This document shows, in pieces, positions 1 through 12,227 of a DNA stretch of 64,000 bases. The position numbers and the translations under genes are program-made. The notes under the pieces were generated by a model. That model made no database searches and was not told the origin of the DNA. It saw only the letters and a program-made list of their open reading frames with translations. Numbering within the stretch: position 1 is the first letter of the stretch; every line of letters starts with the position of its first letter. Source of the stretch: Candidatus Fermentibacter sp. (GTDB taxonomy: Bacteria > Fermentibacterota > Fermentibacteria > Fermentibacterales > Fermentibacteraceae); assembly GCA_030373045.1 (NCBI GenBank), contig JAUCPW010000047.1:21006-85005 (forward strand), read 5' to 3'.

Positions 1-3805
<3,805 letters not shown>

Positions 3806-3862
3806 CTCGGAGCCTGCGCCGCGGTGCGGTGCGCACCGTCCTCCCCAGGGTTGTCAGCCGCC

Positions 3863-4978
3863 TTAACCTGTGGCTCCGGGGAGTCTCACCGGCATCAGCA
3901 GGGAGAGGTGAGCGACGCCCTGTTCGGGCGTCTCGTTCTCGAGCACGACGGCGGACGCGCTGTTCTTGAGCCTGAGGACGATGCGGTCGCCGGTCATGTT
4001 CTTGAGTATCTCCATGAGGAAGTCGGCATTGAACCCGACCTGCAGGGACTCGCCGGAATAGTCGCCCTCGAGCTTCTCCCTCGCCTCGCCGGCGTCGGTG
4101 TTCTCGGCCTGCACGAGGATGCTCCCCTTCTCGAGGGAGAGCTTGACCTGGTGGGTGGCCGGGTTGGCGATGATGCGCATCCTCCTGAGGGCGGAGTTCA
4201 GCTCCTCCCGGGAGATGACGAGGCTCTTGTCGTTGTCGTGGGGGATCACCTTCTCGTAGGGAGGGTAGGGCCCCTCGATGGTCCTGCTGAAGATGGTGGT
4301 GGAGCCGAATTCGAAGGAGAGCTGCGAGCCTTGGAAGCTGACCCGTACATCGCCGTCGTCGCCGATGCGGGCGAGGAGGGCGAGGGCCTTGGGAGCGACG
4401 ATGGCCTCGAAAGGCGAAGGGGATACGACATCCGAAAGGTGTATGCGGGCGAGACGGTGCCCGTCGGTGGCTACCATTTCGAGGCCTTCGGATCCCAGTT
4501 TCCAGAGTTCGCCGTTGAGAGCAGGCCTGTAGTCCTCCCGGGCGACCGCGAAGGAAGTCCTCCTGATGGCGGATGCCAGTACGGACATGGATATGGTGAC
4601 GGAAGAGGACTCGACCCTGGTCGGGAGCTCGGGATAGGTATCGCGCGCAGAGCCGGCCACGACGAACGAGCTGGTGCCGCAGTTGATGCTGATGCGGCTT
4701 CCGGTGCCGCCGATGTGGACATCGGTGTCGGGAAGCTCGCGGACTATCTCATGGAGCTTCCTTCCGGGTATGGCGACAGAACCGGGAGTGGTCACGGTAG
4801 CCGGTATGCTGGTCGTGATCGTCGTGTCCAGGTCGGTTGCAGCAAGGCTGAGCTGATCCCTGCCGGCTTCGAGGAGGATGTTCGTCAGGGCTGGCAGGTT
4901 GGTACGGGGGGGCACCGCCGCGGCAACGGTGTTGAGACCCTTTAGGAACTCTGCCTGGGAGACGAGCAGCTTGATCAT
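3863..4978 (-). CDS. dnaN: DNA polymerase III beta sliding clamp
   Basis: A 371-residue processivity clamp; two copies close around DNA and tether polymerase III. Three repeated clamp domains are recognisable. The first holds the PALTNILLEA stretch and the protein ends with the conserved L-M-P-V-R-L strand followed by five residues. The start is ATG at 4978 with GGAGGGATG upstream. Its length is normal for the family. It lies downstream of dnaA after a 220-base gap that carries origin-like sequence. Confidence 0.96.
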   Translation of the reverse strand: MIKLLVSQAEFLKGLNTVAAAVPPRTNLPALTNILLEAGRDQLSLAATDLDTTITTSIPATVTTPGSVAIPGRKLHEIVRELPDTDVHIGGTGSRISINCGTSSFVVAGSARDTYPELPTRVESSSVTISMSVLASAIRRTSFAVAREDYRPALNGELWKLGSEGLEMVATDGHRLARIHLSDVVSPSPFEAIVAPKALALLARIGDDGDVRVSFQGSQLSFEFGSTTIFSRTIEGPYPPYEKVIPHDNDKSLVISREELNSALRRMRIIANPATHQVKLSLEKGSILVQAENTDAGEAREKLEGDYSGESLQVGFNADFLMEILKNMTGDRIVLRLKNSASAVVLENETPEQGVAHLSLLMPVRLPGATG

Positions 4979-5198
4979 CGTGCATCCCTCCGGGGAACGG
5001 CTGGGACCAGTAGAGACATAGAAAACAGCGACAAATGATGATTACTATTATACCGAAGAAACTGTTGACCTGCTAGGGTGAGGGTTGCGGCGCACGGTAC
5101 TCCGGTGTGGGGAACGATGTGGAAAACGCCCGTGCAAAGGCCGGGTTCTCCACAGTGGTCGTACGGGACGGCAGTTTCCGGGGGGCGGATCGACAGGA
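4979..5198. other. Candidate oriC segment between dnaN and dnaA
   Basis: The 220-base spacer contains an AT-rich tract (about 5026-5075) in an otherwise GC-rich sequence. It also holds DnaA-box-like 9-mers: TTCTCCACA at 5146-5154 (one mismatch to TTATCCACA), TGTGGAAAA at 5119-5127 (the reverse of TTTTCCACA, one mismatch) and TGTGGGGAA at 5106-5114 (two mismatches). The minus strand of the AT-rich part reads GGTATAATAGTAATCATC (5037-5054). This includes TAA-TAG-TAA triplets (5042-5050) like the DnaA-trio element used in strand opening. A dnaA-dnaN location for the unwinding region is common. Origin function is inferred. Confidence 0.65.
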
Positions 5199-6551
5199 TC
5201 AACCCGAGAGCCTGGTTCTCAGATCCAGGATCCTTCTGCGGAGGGAGGCGTCTTCCGAGGATAGCTGCCTTATGCGGTCGATGGCGTTGAGGACCGTGGA
5301 GTGGTCGCGGCCGGAGAAGAAGCGGCCGATCTCGACGAGGGAAGTCTCGGTGAGCTCCCTGATTAGGAACATCGCGACCTGGCGGGGTACGAGGATGTCG
5401 CGCCTCCGCTGCTTGCCCCTGAGCTGCGCCGGGGCGACGGAAAAGGCCTCTGCTACGGCTGCGGTGATGACGCCGGCGGAGAGTTTCTGCGAGGCGGAGC
5501 CGAATGCGTCGGAGAGGACCCTCTTCGCGAGTGCGAGATCTATCGGGGTGCCGTTGATCCGGCTGGATGCGGCCAGCCTGTGCACCGCGCCCTCGAGCTG
5601 CCTGACGTTGCTCCTGATCGTGGAAGCGATGAAGTCGAGCACCTCGGCGGGGAAGAACTCCCCCTCGTCGCGGACCTTGAGGTCGAGGATCGCCATGCGC
5701 GTCTCGTAGTCGGGGGGCTGGATGTCGGCGACGAGGCCGGACTGGAACCTGGAGACCAGGCGTTCCTCGAGCCCCGGGATCTCGCCGGGCAGCCTGTCGG
5801 ATGTGAAGACGATCTGCCTGCCTGTCTGGTACAGGTCGTTGAACCTGTGGAAGAGCTCCTCCTGGGTCTGCGCCTTGCCTCCCAGGGACTGGACGTCGTC
5901 CATGAGCAGGAGGTCGACGTCGCGGTAGATGCGCCTGAACTCGTCGACGTTCTGACGGCCCAGCGATGTGACGAAGAGGTGGAGGAACTGCTCCGAGGAG
6001 ACGTATACGAATCGCTTGTCGGGATGGAGCCTCCTGACCTCGTGGGCGATGCCCTGGATGAGGTGGGTCTTGCCCAGCCCGACGCCGCCGTAGATGAAGA
6101 GAGGATTGTAGGAAGGGCTGCCCGGGTTCATGGCGACGGCCCTGGCGCCGGCATGGGCGAGCTCGTTGCTGGGCCCCGCCACGAATCTGTCGAAGGTATA
6201 GCTGGGATGGAGATAGTTTGATCTGATGGAGGTCTGGTTCTGCCTGGGCTGGGCCTCCGGACCGGGAGATGCGGGTGGGGCGGGGTCGCCGACGCATTGC
6301 AGGCTGATCCCGGGGATGCCGCTGAGCTCCCTGAGGGAGCCCTGGAGGATATCGCCGTACTGTGTCATCGTCCATCTCGCCATGAAGGCGTTCGGGAAGC
6401 GGACGATGAACCTGTCCTCCTCGAGAGCCTCGAAGCAGGACACCTGGAGCCACGAGCTGAACGAGGTAGGCGGTATGGACGGCCTCGCAGCCTCGAGACA
6501 GCGGTTCCAGAGACCCGGCAGATCCATGCCGGAAGGGGCGGTCTGTTCCAC
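5199..6551 (-). CDS. dnaA: Chromosomal replication initiator protein DnaA
   Basis: A 450-residue AAA+ initiator that binds DnaA boxes and melts the origin. Domain I (about 1-80) and a short Pro-rich linker precede the ATPase domain. That domain carries Walker A GGVGLGKTH, Walker B LLMDDVQSL and a sensor-type FTSDR. Domain IV at the C-terminus has the DnaA signature GRDHSTVLNAIDRI, which recognises the box. The start is GTG at 6551, chosen because it gives a complete domain I; the upstream ribosome-binding site is weak and an ATG 24 bases downstream is an alternative. DnaA boxes just upstream suggest autoregulation. Confidence 0.96.
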   Translation of the reverse strand: MEQTAPSGMDLPGLWNRCLEAARPSIPPTSFSSWLQVSCFEALEEDRFIVRFPNAFMARWTMTQYGDILQGSLRELSGIPGISLQCVGDPAPPASPGPEAQPRQNQTSIRSNYLHPSYTFDRFVAGPSNELAHAGARAVAMNPGSPSYNPLFIYGGVGLGKTHLIQGIAHEVRRLHPDKRFVYVSSEQFLHLFVTSLGRQNVDEFRRIYRDVDLLLMDDVQSLGGKAQTQEELFHRFNDLYQTGRQIVFTSDRLPGEIPGLEERLVSRFQSGLVADIQPPDYETRMAILDLKVRDEGEFFPAEVLDFIASTIRSNVRQLEGAVHRLAASSRINGTPIDLALAKRVLSDAFGSASQKLSAGVITAAVAEAFSVAPAQLRGKQRRRDILVPRQVAMFLIRELTETSLVEIGRFFSGRDHSTVLNAIDRIRQLSSEDASLRRRILDLRTRLSG

Positions 6552-6860
6552 GCCGGCCTAAGACATTGCCGGGTAAACCGGACAGGTATTATCCACAGAG
6601 TTCTCCACAGGTTTCACAGCTTACATATGCTTGGAATACAGGAAGATGCGTCGTAGGGCAGTACCGTGATCGCGCCGCGTGTTGATTTCGTTCGAGCAAC
6701 ATACATTCCACCGGAGCCACCGTCTTGACAGGACCCGATTTGGGGAGTAGCTTCCCGCTTCGCCGCATCAAAGCGGCAGGCAGAATTTCGTCCCGCCGGG
6801 ACCCGCAGTCAAGCCGTCACGGGATGAGTGTAAAAAATCAGGTGATCCGGGAGAGGCGAC
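6552..6860. promoter_or_regulatory. dnaA-rpmH divergent intergenic region with DnaA boxes
   Basis: This 309-base gap separates the two divergent replication-origin gene clusters. It holds a perfect DnaA box TTATCCACA (6589-6597), a second box TTCTCCACA three bases on (6601-6609), and a further TTTCACA-like sequence. On the plus strand a promoter-like TTGACA (6725-6730), 17 bases, TAGCTT (6748-6753) could drive rpmH. Small hairpins follow in the leader (GCCGC 6762-6766 with GCGGC 6773-6777). It may be a second half of a bipartite origin or the dnaA autoregulatory region. Confidence 0.65.
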
Positions 6861-6995
6861 ATGAAGAGAACGTACCAGCCAAGCAACTTGTCCCGCGCCA
6901 GGAGACACGGATTCAGGGCGAGGATGGCCACTCGCAACGGGCGCAAGGTGCTCAATGCCAGGCGCCGCAGGAACAGGAAGCACCTCGTCCCCTAG
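6861..6995 (+). CDS. rpmH: 50S ribosomal protein L34
   Basis: A 44-residue, very basic protein, [10 protein letters not shown] followed by [19 protein letters not shown], which is the universal L34 signature. It is a component of the large ribosomal subunit. The start is ATG at 6861 with GGGAGAGG upstream; the stop is TAG at 6993-6995. It begins the plus-strand rpmH-rnpA-yidD-yidC-mnmE-mnmG-rsmG-parAB cluster found next to many bacterial origins. The rnpA start lies inside its coding sequence. Confidence 0.95.
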   Translation: MKRTYQPSNLSRARRHGFRARMATRNGRKVLNARRRRNRKHLVP

Positions 6996-7347
6996 TGGAC
7001 GACCTGTCCTAGCCGCCCCCGGGAGGCTCACCGGCAAACCCGAATTCGAGAGGGTGTTCAGGCAGGGCTTCCGGTTCAGGGGCGCGGCGGTGAGGATAGT
7101 CTGTCTCGGAAACACCCTGGGCATCACACGCCTGGGGTTTTCCGTATCCAGGAAGATGGGATGCGCAGCGGAGAGGAACCTCTTCAGACGCCGGATCAGG
7201 GAGGCGCTGCGTCAGCGGATCGCGACGCCGCCGGGCCTGGATATCGTCGTGTACCCCGCGGTGAAGCTCTCGGAGACTACGCGAAGAGAGATGGAAGCGG
7301 ATCTCATTGCATTCGCGGACTCTCTCCGGCTGCGAGGGGAACGCTGA
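6955..7347 (+). CDS. rnpA: Ribonuclease P protein component
   Basis: Protein subunit of RNase P, which trims tRNA 5' ends. Up to 130 residues, with the RNP motif [16 protein letters not shown] and the N-terminal region [15 protein letters not shown] typical of the family. No ATG, GTG or TTG exists between the rpmH stop and this conserved N-terminus. The best start is therefore ATG at 6955, inside rpmH, with an AAGGTG ribosome-binding site a few bases upstream. This gives a 41-base overlap with rpmH in another frame and an unusual N-terminal extension, as known from Thermus rpmH/rnpA. Confidence 0.9.
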   Translation: MPGAAGTGSTSSPSGRPVLAAPGRLTGKPEFERVFRQGFRFRGAAVRIVCLGNTLGITRLGFSVSRKMGCAAERNLFRRRIREALRQRIATPPGLDIVVYPAVKLSETTRREMEADLIAFADSLRLRGER

Positions 7348-7556
7348 AGGCAATCCGGTTCTACAGGCGCTGGATATCTCCGATGCTCCCCCCGGGCTGC
7401 CGGTTCACGCCTTCGTGCAGCCTGTACGCCCTGATCGCGGTGGAGAGGTTCGGCTTCCTGAAGGGAAGCGTGATGTCCGCCTGGAGGATACTCAGGTGCA
7501 ATCCTTTCACGCCCGGCGGTTTCGATCCAGTCCCCGGAGGTCCCGAAGATGAGTGA
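7344..7556 (+). CDS. yidD: Membrane protein insertion efficiency factor YidD
   Basis: A 70-residue small protein with the YidD signature [12 protein letters not shown], then [19 protein letters not shown], and the conserved RCNPF-PGG-DPVP tail. It assists YidC-dependent membrane insertion. No ATG, GTG or TTG is suitably placed. The likely start is CTG at 7344, preceded by GAGGGG and overlapping the rnpA stop as CTGA, which gives the family's usual N-terminus. The only upstream in-frame ATG (7161) lies deep inside rnpA. The gene overlaps yidC by 8 bases. Confidence 0.85.
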   Translation: MKAIRFYRRWISPMLPPGCRFTPSCSLYALIAVERFGFLKGSVMSAWRILRCNPFTPGGFDPVPGGPEDE

Positions 7557-9150
7557 CCAGCAGAGACTCCTCCTTGCAGCCGTGCTGATGTCCCTTGTGC
7601 TGGTGGCGGGATGGATGCTGGGCTCCTCGAGACGGCAGGCCCCTGTGGCGCCGGAACTGCCGGACCCGGTTCCGACATCCCAGACGATCGAGACCGTGGA
7701 GGATTCGATCCCGGACTCGACGTCCGCGCAGACCCCCGGGGATTCTTCCGCAGCGCGGATCGATGTGCCCACGGAGCGCCTCGTGAACGTATCCATCCCC
7801 GACGGGCACGGAGGGATCCTGGTGGATGCCGTGCTCTCGACGAACGGGGGGGCGGTTGTCTCGTGGGTCATGCCGTCATGGCGCAACCTCACGGATGGAG
7901 CCGACGGGCCGATCGAACTGGTGAACGAACCCTGGTTCGAGGCTCTGGGGCCGGCCGGACCCGTGGGGTTCGAGTGCGGATGCCCCGCTGCCGTCGTCGC
8001 ATCGGGTGACGTAGAGATAACGATGACGGCGGAGGGCGGCCGGGAGCGCACATACACGTTCCATCCCGGGAGCTACGTCTTCGAGATCACGGACACCGGA
8101 GCGGACGCGTTCACCGTCGCGCAGGGAGCCATCCCCGTGACCGAGACCGTCACCGATCCTTCGAGGTATTTCAGCGCGGCATGGTTCGCCGAGAAGAGCA
8201 GGTCGAAGAAGCCCGGCAGCCTCGACGAGGAGCTGGCGCTCGGCAGGGTGCTCTGGGCGGCCGCGAGGTCGAGGTACTTCACCGTGCTGATGATGCCCTG
8301 CGATGGGTCGCGCAGGGACGGGTACGCGTTCTCGAGCGATCCGGTCCAGTCTCCGAGGGTCACGCTGGAGGGCGGCGACATCAGGGTATATGCCGGCCCG
8401 GTGGACTACGGGAGGCTGCACGCACTCGGATCGCGCACGGACAACCTCGTCGACTTCGGATGGCCGATCATCAGGTGGATAGGGAAGCTGATCTATCTCT
8501 TCCTCACCACAGTGCTGTCGTTCGCGTCGAACTGGGGCGTGCGCATCGTGATCCTGTCGGTCGTGATGAAGCTGGCCCTCATGCCGCTCTCGATCCACAG
8601 CAGCCGGTCGATGAAGAGGATGCAGTCGATGCAGCCCCTGGTGATCGAGCTGCAGAAGAAGTACGCGAACGATCCCATGCGCCAGAGGCAGGAGCTGTCG
8701 AAGCTCTACAAGGAGAACGGGGTGAACCCCCTGGGAGGCTGCCTGCCCCTCATACTCCAGATGCCGATCTTCTTCGCCCTGTACCGTGTGCTCGAGAACT
8801 CGGTGAACCTGCGGGGAGCCGGATTCGTCCTCTGGATCACCGACCTGTCCAGGCCCGAGATCCTGATCCCGTTCGGGACCAGCGTACTGGGCATGCCCGG
8901 GATCGGTCTGCTCCCCGTGCTGATGGGCGCGGCGATGTTCTACCAGCAGAAGACGTCCATGACCGACCCGTCGCAGAAGAGCATGGCATACATCATGCCC
9001 GTGATGATGACGTGGTTCTTCATGAAGTTCCCGGCCGGGCTCTCCCTCTACTGGTTCGTGAACAACATCCTGTCGATCGCGGAACAGAAGCTCGTGCCGA
9101 AGGCGAAGGCCGCACCCGCCGTACAGGCGGTGGAGAGGCGCGCGAAGTGA
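7549..9150 (+). CDS. yidC: Membrane protein insertase YidC
   Basis: A 533-residue Oxa1/YidC-family insertase that folds and inserts inner-membrane proteins alone or with Sec. It has an N-terminal membrane anchor (about residues 5-22), a large periplasmic domain typical of diderm YidC (about 50-290), and the conserved C-terminal five-helix core. The core begins with the [18 protein letters not shown] region and includes [12 protein letters not shown] and the hydrophobic [10 protein letters not shown] segment. The basic tail is short. The start is ATG at 7549, overlapping the yidD stop. The large periplasmic domain supports a diderm cell plan. Confidence 0.95.
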   Translation: MSDQQRLLLAAVLMSLVLVAGWMLGSSRRQAPVAPELPDPVPTSQTIETVEDSIPDSTSAQTPGDSSAARIDVPTERLVNVSIPDGHGGILVDAVLSTNGGAVVSWVMPSWRNLTDGADGPIELVNEPWFEALGPAGPVGFECGCPAAVVASGDVEITMTAEGGRERTYTFHPGSYVFEITDTGADAFTVAQGAIPVTETVTDPSRYFSAAWFAEKSRSKKPGSLDEELALGRVLWAAARSRYFTVLMMPCDGSRRDGYAFSSDPVQSPRVTLEGGDIRVYAGPVDYGRLHALGSRTDNLVDFGWPIIRWIGKLIYLFLTTVLSFASNWGVRIVILSVVMKLALMPLSIHSSRSMKRMQSMQPLVIELQKKYANDPMRQRQELSKLYKENGVNPLGGCLPLILQMPIFFALYRVLENSVNLRGAGFVLWITDLSRPEILIPFGTSVLGMPGIGLLPVLMGAAMFYQQKTSMTDPSQKSMAYIMPVMMTWFFMKFPAGLSLYWFVNNILSIAEQKLVPKAKAAPAVQAVERRAK

Positions 9151-9162
9151 GATGAGGGAGCC

Positions 9163-10404
9163 TTGCCCGGAGAGGTGATAGCCGCCCTGGCCACCCCCCC
9201 GGGGGATTCCGCGCTGGCGCTGTTGAGGATGAGCGGCGAAGGCTGTGCGGCGATCGTCGAGGAGCTGCTCGATCTGGAAGAGGGCAGGCTCTCGGGGATG
9301 CGGAGGGCCGTCGCCCCGATTCCGGGTGCAGCGCAGGGCGCGGAAGCCGTGGCTTTCTCGTGGCCCGCCGGAAGGAGCTACACCGGCGAGGAAATGGTCG
9401 ACGTCGTCTGCCCGGGAGCCCGGGAGATCGTCGACGGCCTGCTGGCGGGCATGCTCTCGCGGGGAGCGAGACCGTCGCTGCCCGGCGAGTTCACGAGGCA
9501 TGCATATCTTTCCGGCAGGCTCTCCCCGCTCGAAGTGATCGGGCTCGCATCCCTCTGGAGGAGAGGCAGCGAAGACGGCCGGGCGGGAGGCGCGCTCGAG
9601 GATCTGGGCGCGCGCCTGGCGGAATCCCTCGAACGATCGGCGGAGCTGATCGAAGCCGCCGTCGAGTTCCCCGACGAAATCGACGAACACCGGCTCCACA
9701 TGGATGAGTGCCTGGAGGAGACGCTGCACAGGGCACGCCTGTTCCGGGAGGGCGCGGAAAGAGCCGAGGGACCGGTGAGGGTTTTTCTGGCAGGCCCGGT
9801 CAACTCCGGAAAGTCGACGCTCTTCAACAGGCTGGCGGGCGCCGAGAGAGCGGTGGTGTCCGACGAGGCGGGGACCACACGGGACGGAGCCTCGTGCATC
9901 ACCCTGGTCGGCGGAAGGCGGGTGGAGCTGTTCGATACCCCCGGATTCAGGGGTGGAGAGATGAGGGGGGCGGATGCGGAGGCTCTCCGGATCGCCCTCG
10001 GGATGATAGGCAGCGGGGACGTGGTGGTCTGGATGAGCCCGGGTTCGAGTGAGGAGCCGGGGCGGGGCCTCGCGGAAGCCGCGGGCAGGATAGTCAGGGT
10101 TGCCAGCAGATGCGACGAGGTCGGGGGAGAATGGCTTCCGGTCAGCTCGGTCACAGGAGAGGGGATCGACGAGCTCGGGAAGGCGATCGCCGGTGCCAGG
10201 CCCGGAGGCCTGCTCACCACGATCGCTGGCTCGATCGAAGCGAGGATCGATGAGGCATCGGGGGCATTGTCGGGCCGGGAGCTCGCTCTGGCGGCGGAGA
10301 GCGTTGCAGAAGCGCTGAGGGAACTGAACTGCTGCATGGACAGGGGAGGGGGAGTCGGGATAGCGGTGGAGCGTGCCCTGGGCAGGATGTGCGTGGGGAA
10401 ATGA
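9163..10404 (+). CDS. mnmE: tRNA uridine-5-carboxymethylaminomethyl modification GTPase MnmE (divergent)
   Basis: With MnmG it modifies wobble uridine 34 of certain tRNAs. 413 residues, shorter than the usual roughly 450. The N-terminal IAALATPPGDSALALLRMSG is the family's tetrahydrofolate-binding start; the G domain has GPVNSGKSTLFNRL (G1), AGTTRD (G2) and DTPG (G3); the C-terminus ends MCVGK, keeping the Cys of the family's C-(I/V/L)-GK tail. Odd points: the G4 motif NKxD is replaced by SRCD, and the usual HCHGG and LDLxQAEAV motifs are degenerate. The start is TTG at 9163 after GAGGGAG. It overlaps mnmG as ATGA, which supports pairing. Confidence 0.9.
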   Translation: MPGEVIAALATPPGDSALALLRMSGEGCAAIVEELLDLEEGRLSGMRRAVAPIPGAAQGAEAVAFSWPAGRSYTGEEMVDVVCPGAREIVDGLLAGMLSRGARPSLPGEFTRHAYLSGRLSPLEVIGLASLWRRGSEDGRAGGALEDLGARLAESLERSAELIEAAVEFPDEIDEHRLHMDECLEETLHRARLFREGAERAEGPVRVFLAGPVNSGKSTLFNRLAGAERAVVSDEAGTTRDGASCITLVGGRRVELFDTPGFRGGEMRGADAEALRIALGMIGSGDVVVWMSPGSSEEPGRGLAEAAGRIVRVASRCDEVGGEWLPVSSVTGEGIDELGKAIAGARPGGLLTTIAGSIEARIDEASGALSGRELALAAESVAEALRELNCCMDRGGGVGIAVERALGRMCVGK

Positions 10405-12227
10405 CCGGGACCGATGTCCTGGTGATCGGTGGCGGTCACGCGGGGGCCGAGGCGGCCCTGGCGGCCGCCAGGATGGGTGCGCGGACCGCGATGGTGACGA
10501 TGAATGCCGCGAGGATAGGGATGCTCTCGTGCAACCCGTCGGTGGGGGGCGTCGCCAAGGGCACCATGGTCCGGGAGATAGACGCGCTCGGCGGTGTGAT
10601 GGGCGAAGCGGCCGATTTCGCCTCGATCCAGTTCAGGATGCTCAACAGGAGCAGGGGGCCGGCGGTCTGGGGACCCCGGGTCCAGTGCGACGGGAGTGCA
10701 TACTCCTCTTTCGTGAGAGGGGCTCTCCGGTCATCCGGAGTCGAGGTCGTCGAGGGAGAGGTGGAGCAGTTCCGATGGGCGGGCGACAGGGCGATGTCGG
10801 CGGTGCTTTCTGCGGGGGGCGCCATCTGTTTCAGGACAGCCGTCGTCGCGGCCGGCACGTTTCTCGGAGCGGTCCTGTTCCGGGGTCGCGAGAGATGGAG
10901 CGGAGGAAGGGCCGGAGACAAGGCCTCGGATCGCCTCTGCGCGCACCTTTCCGGCAGAGGGTTCCACGTGGAACGCTTCAAGACCGGGACTCCTCCGAGG
11001 CTGCTCGCAGGGTCGATAGACTACGGCGCCCTCGAACAGCAGTCCGAGGAGGGCGCCTCTTGGCGGTTCTCGTCACGCGGCGGTGCGCGATTCAGCGACA
11101 CCAGGGCGGTCTGCTTCACGACGAGAGCAGGTTGTCGCGCGATAGATACCGCCAGGTCGGGAATGGGCGGATCGCCGCTCTTCGACGGGTCGATCGGCGG
11201 CAGGGGGCCGCGATACTGCCCGAGCTTCGAGGACAAGGCCGCCAGGTTTCCCGACCGTCTCGAACACCCCGTGTTCCTGGAGCCGATGGGGATGGACGGA
11301 AGGCTGGTCTACGCAGGGGGCATGTCCACCAGCCTTCCTCGGAGCACCCAGATCGAGATGATAAGGTCACTCCCCGGATGCGGTCGGGCCGTGGTCGCAT
11401 CGTGGGGTTACGCCGTGGAGTACGGGTACTTCCCCGGGGAATGCATCGGGAGGGACCTGAGGCTGGTGGGAACGGACAACGTCTTCCTTGCGGGCCAGGT
11501 CTGCGGTACATCGGGATACGAAGAGGCAGCGGGGCTCGGGCTGGTTGCGGGAGCATGCGCCGCCCTTTCATCGGCGGGGGACGGCGGGCGCTTCCGACCG
11601 CAGGGAAGTGAGTCGTTCATAGGCGTGATGCTCGAGGACATAGCCGGAAGCAACCTGGAGGAGCCGTACCGCCTGTTCTCCTCGCGGGCTTCGAACAGGC
11701 TCCACCTCAGACAGGACAACGCCGAGGCCAGGCTGCTCGCTCAGGCGGTTTCATCGGGGCTGTCCCGGCCCGGTGACGAAGCAAGGCTGAGAAGGATGGA
11801 GCGGCAGCTCGAAGAGGCGCGGACCGTCCTGAACACGGAACGCGCCGGAGGCAGGCTGCTGGCGGATATGTGCAGAGTGACGGAGTTCGACGTGGAATCG
11901 CTCGGCGCGATGAGCGGGAGGCTGGGGGCGCTCGACCCGGGCGTCGTCTTCACCGCTGCGCTCGACGAGAGGTACATGGGACACGTGAGGCGTGCCGAGG
12001 GCAGGTTGCGTGAGGTGGAGAGGATGTCATCGGTCGATCTCTCCTGCGTGGAGGACTTCTCCTGCATGGAGGGGATAAGCTGGGAATCGAGGGAGAGGCT
12101 CCAGAAGGCCCGTCCGGCGAACATGGGGGAGGCCGCTCTCATCCCGGGCATGAGACCTTCCGACGTGGAAGGCCTTCTGATCGGCGTTCTGAGGATGGTT
12201 CCACGTGGAACGAAGACAGGCGTCTGA
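10401..12227 (+). CDS. mnmG: tRNA uridine-5-carboxymethylaminomethyl modification enzyme MnmG (GidA)
   Basis: FAD-dependent partner of MnmE, about 608 residues. It has the dinucleotide-binding VLVIGGGHAGAEAALAAARMG, the CNPSVGGVAKG motif, a GPAVWGPR stretch and FKTGTPPRL, all typical of GidA. The start chosen is ATG at 10401, which forms an ATGA overlap with the mnmE stop and has a GTGGGG ribosome-binding site; an in-frame GTG at 10389 would add four residues. Two identical parS-type palindromes lie inside it (10961-10974) and at its 3' end (12198-12211). Confidence 0.95.
   Translation: MTGTDVLVIGGGHAGAEAALAAARMGARTAMVTMNAARIGMLSCNPSVGGVAKGTMVREIDALGGVMGEAADFASIQFRMLNRSRGPAVWGPRVQCDGSAYSSFVRGALRSSGVEVVEGEVEQFRWAGDRAMSAVLSAGGAICFRTAVVAAGTFLGAVLFRGRERWSGGRAGDKASDRLCAHLSGRGFHVERFKTGTPPRLLAGSIDYGALEQQSEEGASWRFSSRGGARFSDTRAVCFTTRAGCRAIDTARSGMGGSPLFDGSIGGRGPRYCPSFEDKAARFPDRLEHPVFLEPMGMDGRLVYAGGMSTSLPRSTQIEMIRSLPGCGRAVVASWGYAVEYGYFPGECIGRDLRLVGTDNVFLAGQVCGTSGYEEAAGLGLVAGACAALSSAGDGGRFRPQGSESFIGVMLEDIAGSNLEEPYRLFSSRASNRLHLRQDNAEARLLAQAVSSGLSRPGDEARLRRMERQLEEARTVLNTERAGGRLLADMCRVTEFDVESLGAMSGRLGALDPGVVFTAALDERYMGHVRRAEGRLREVERMSSVDLSCVEDFSCMEGISWESRERLQKARPANMGEAALIPGMRPSDVEGLLIGVLRMVPRGTKTGV
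10961..10974. promoter_or_regulatory. parS: parS-type centromere site 1
   Basis: Perfect 14-bp palindrome GTTCCACGTGGAAC inside mnmG, flanked by G on each side in the top strand. It closely matches the bacterial parS consensus (TGTTTCACGTGAAACA), with the CACGTG core intact. It is identical, including both flanking bases, to the site at 12198. ParA and ParB are encoded 2-3 kb downstream. ParB binding is inferred. Confidence 0.75.
12198..12211. promoter_or_regulatory. parS: parS-type centromere site 2
   Basis: A second perfect GTTCCACGTGGAAC, 1237 bases after the first and identical over 16 bases. It sits at the mnmG-rsmG overlap, and the GTG of its CACGTG core is the rsmG start codon (12205-12207). 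ParB bound here could affect both segregation and expression of the rsmG-parA-parB part of the operon; that is inference. Confidence 0.75.
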
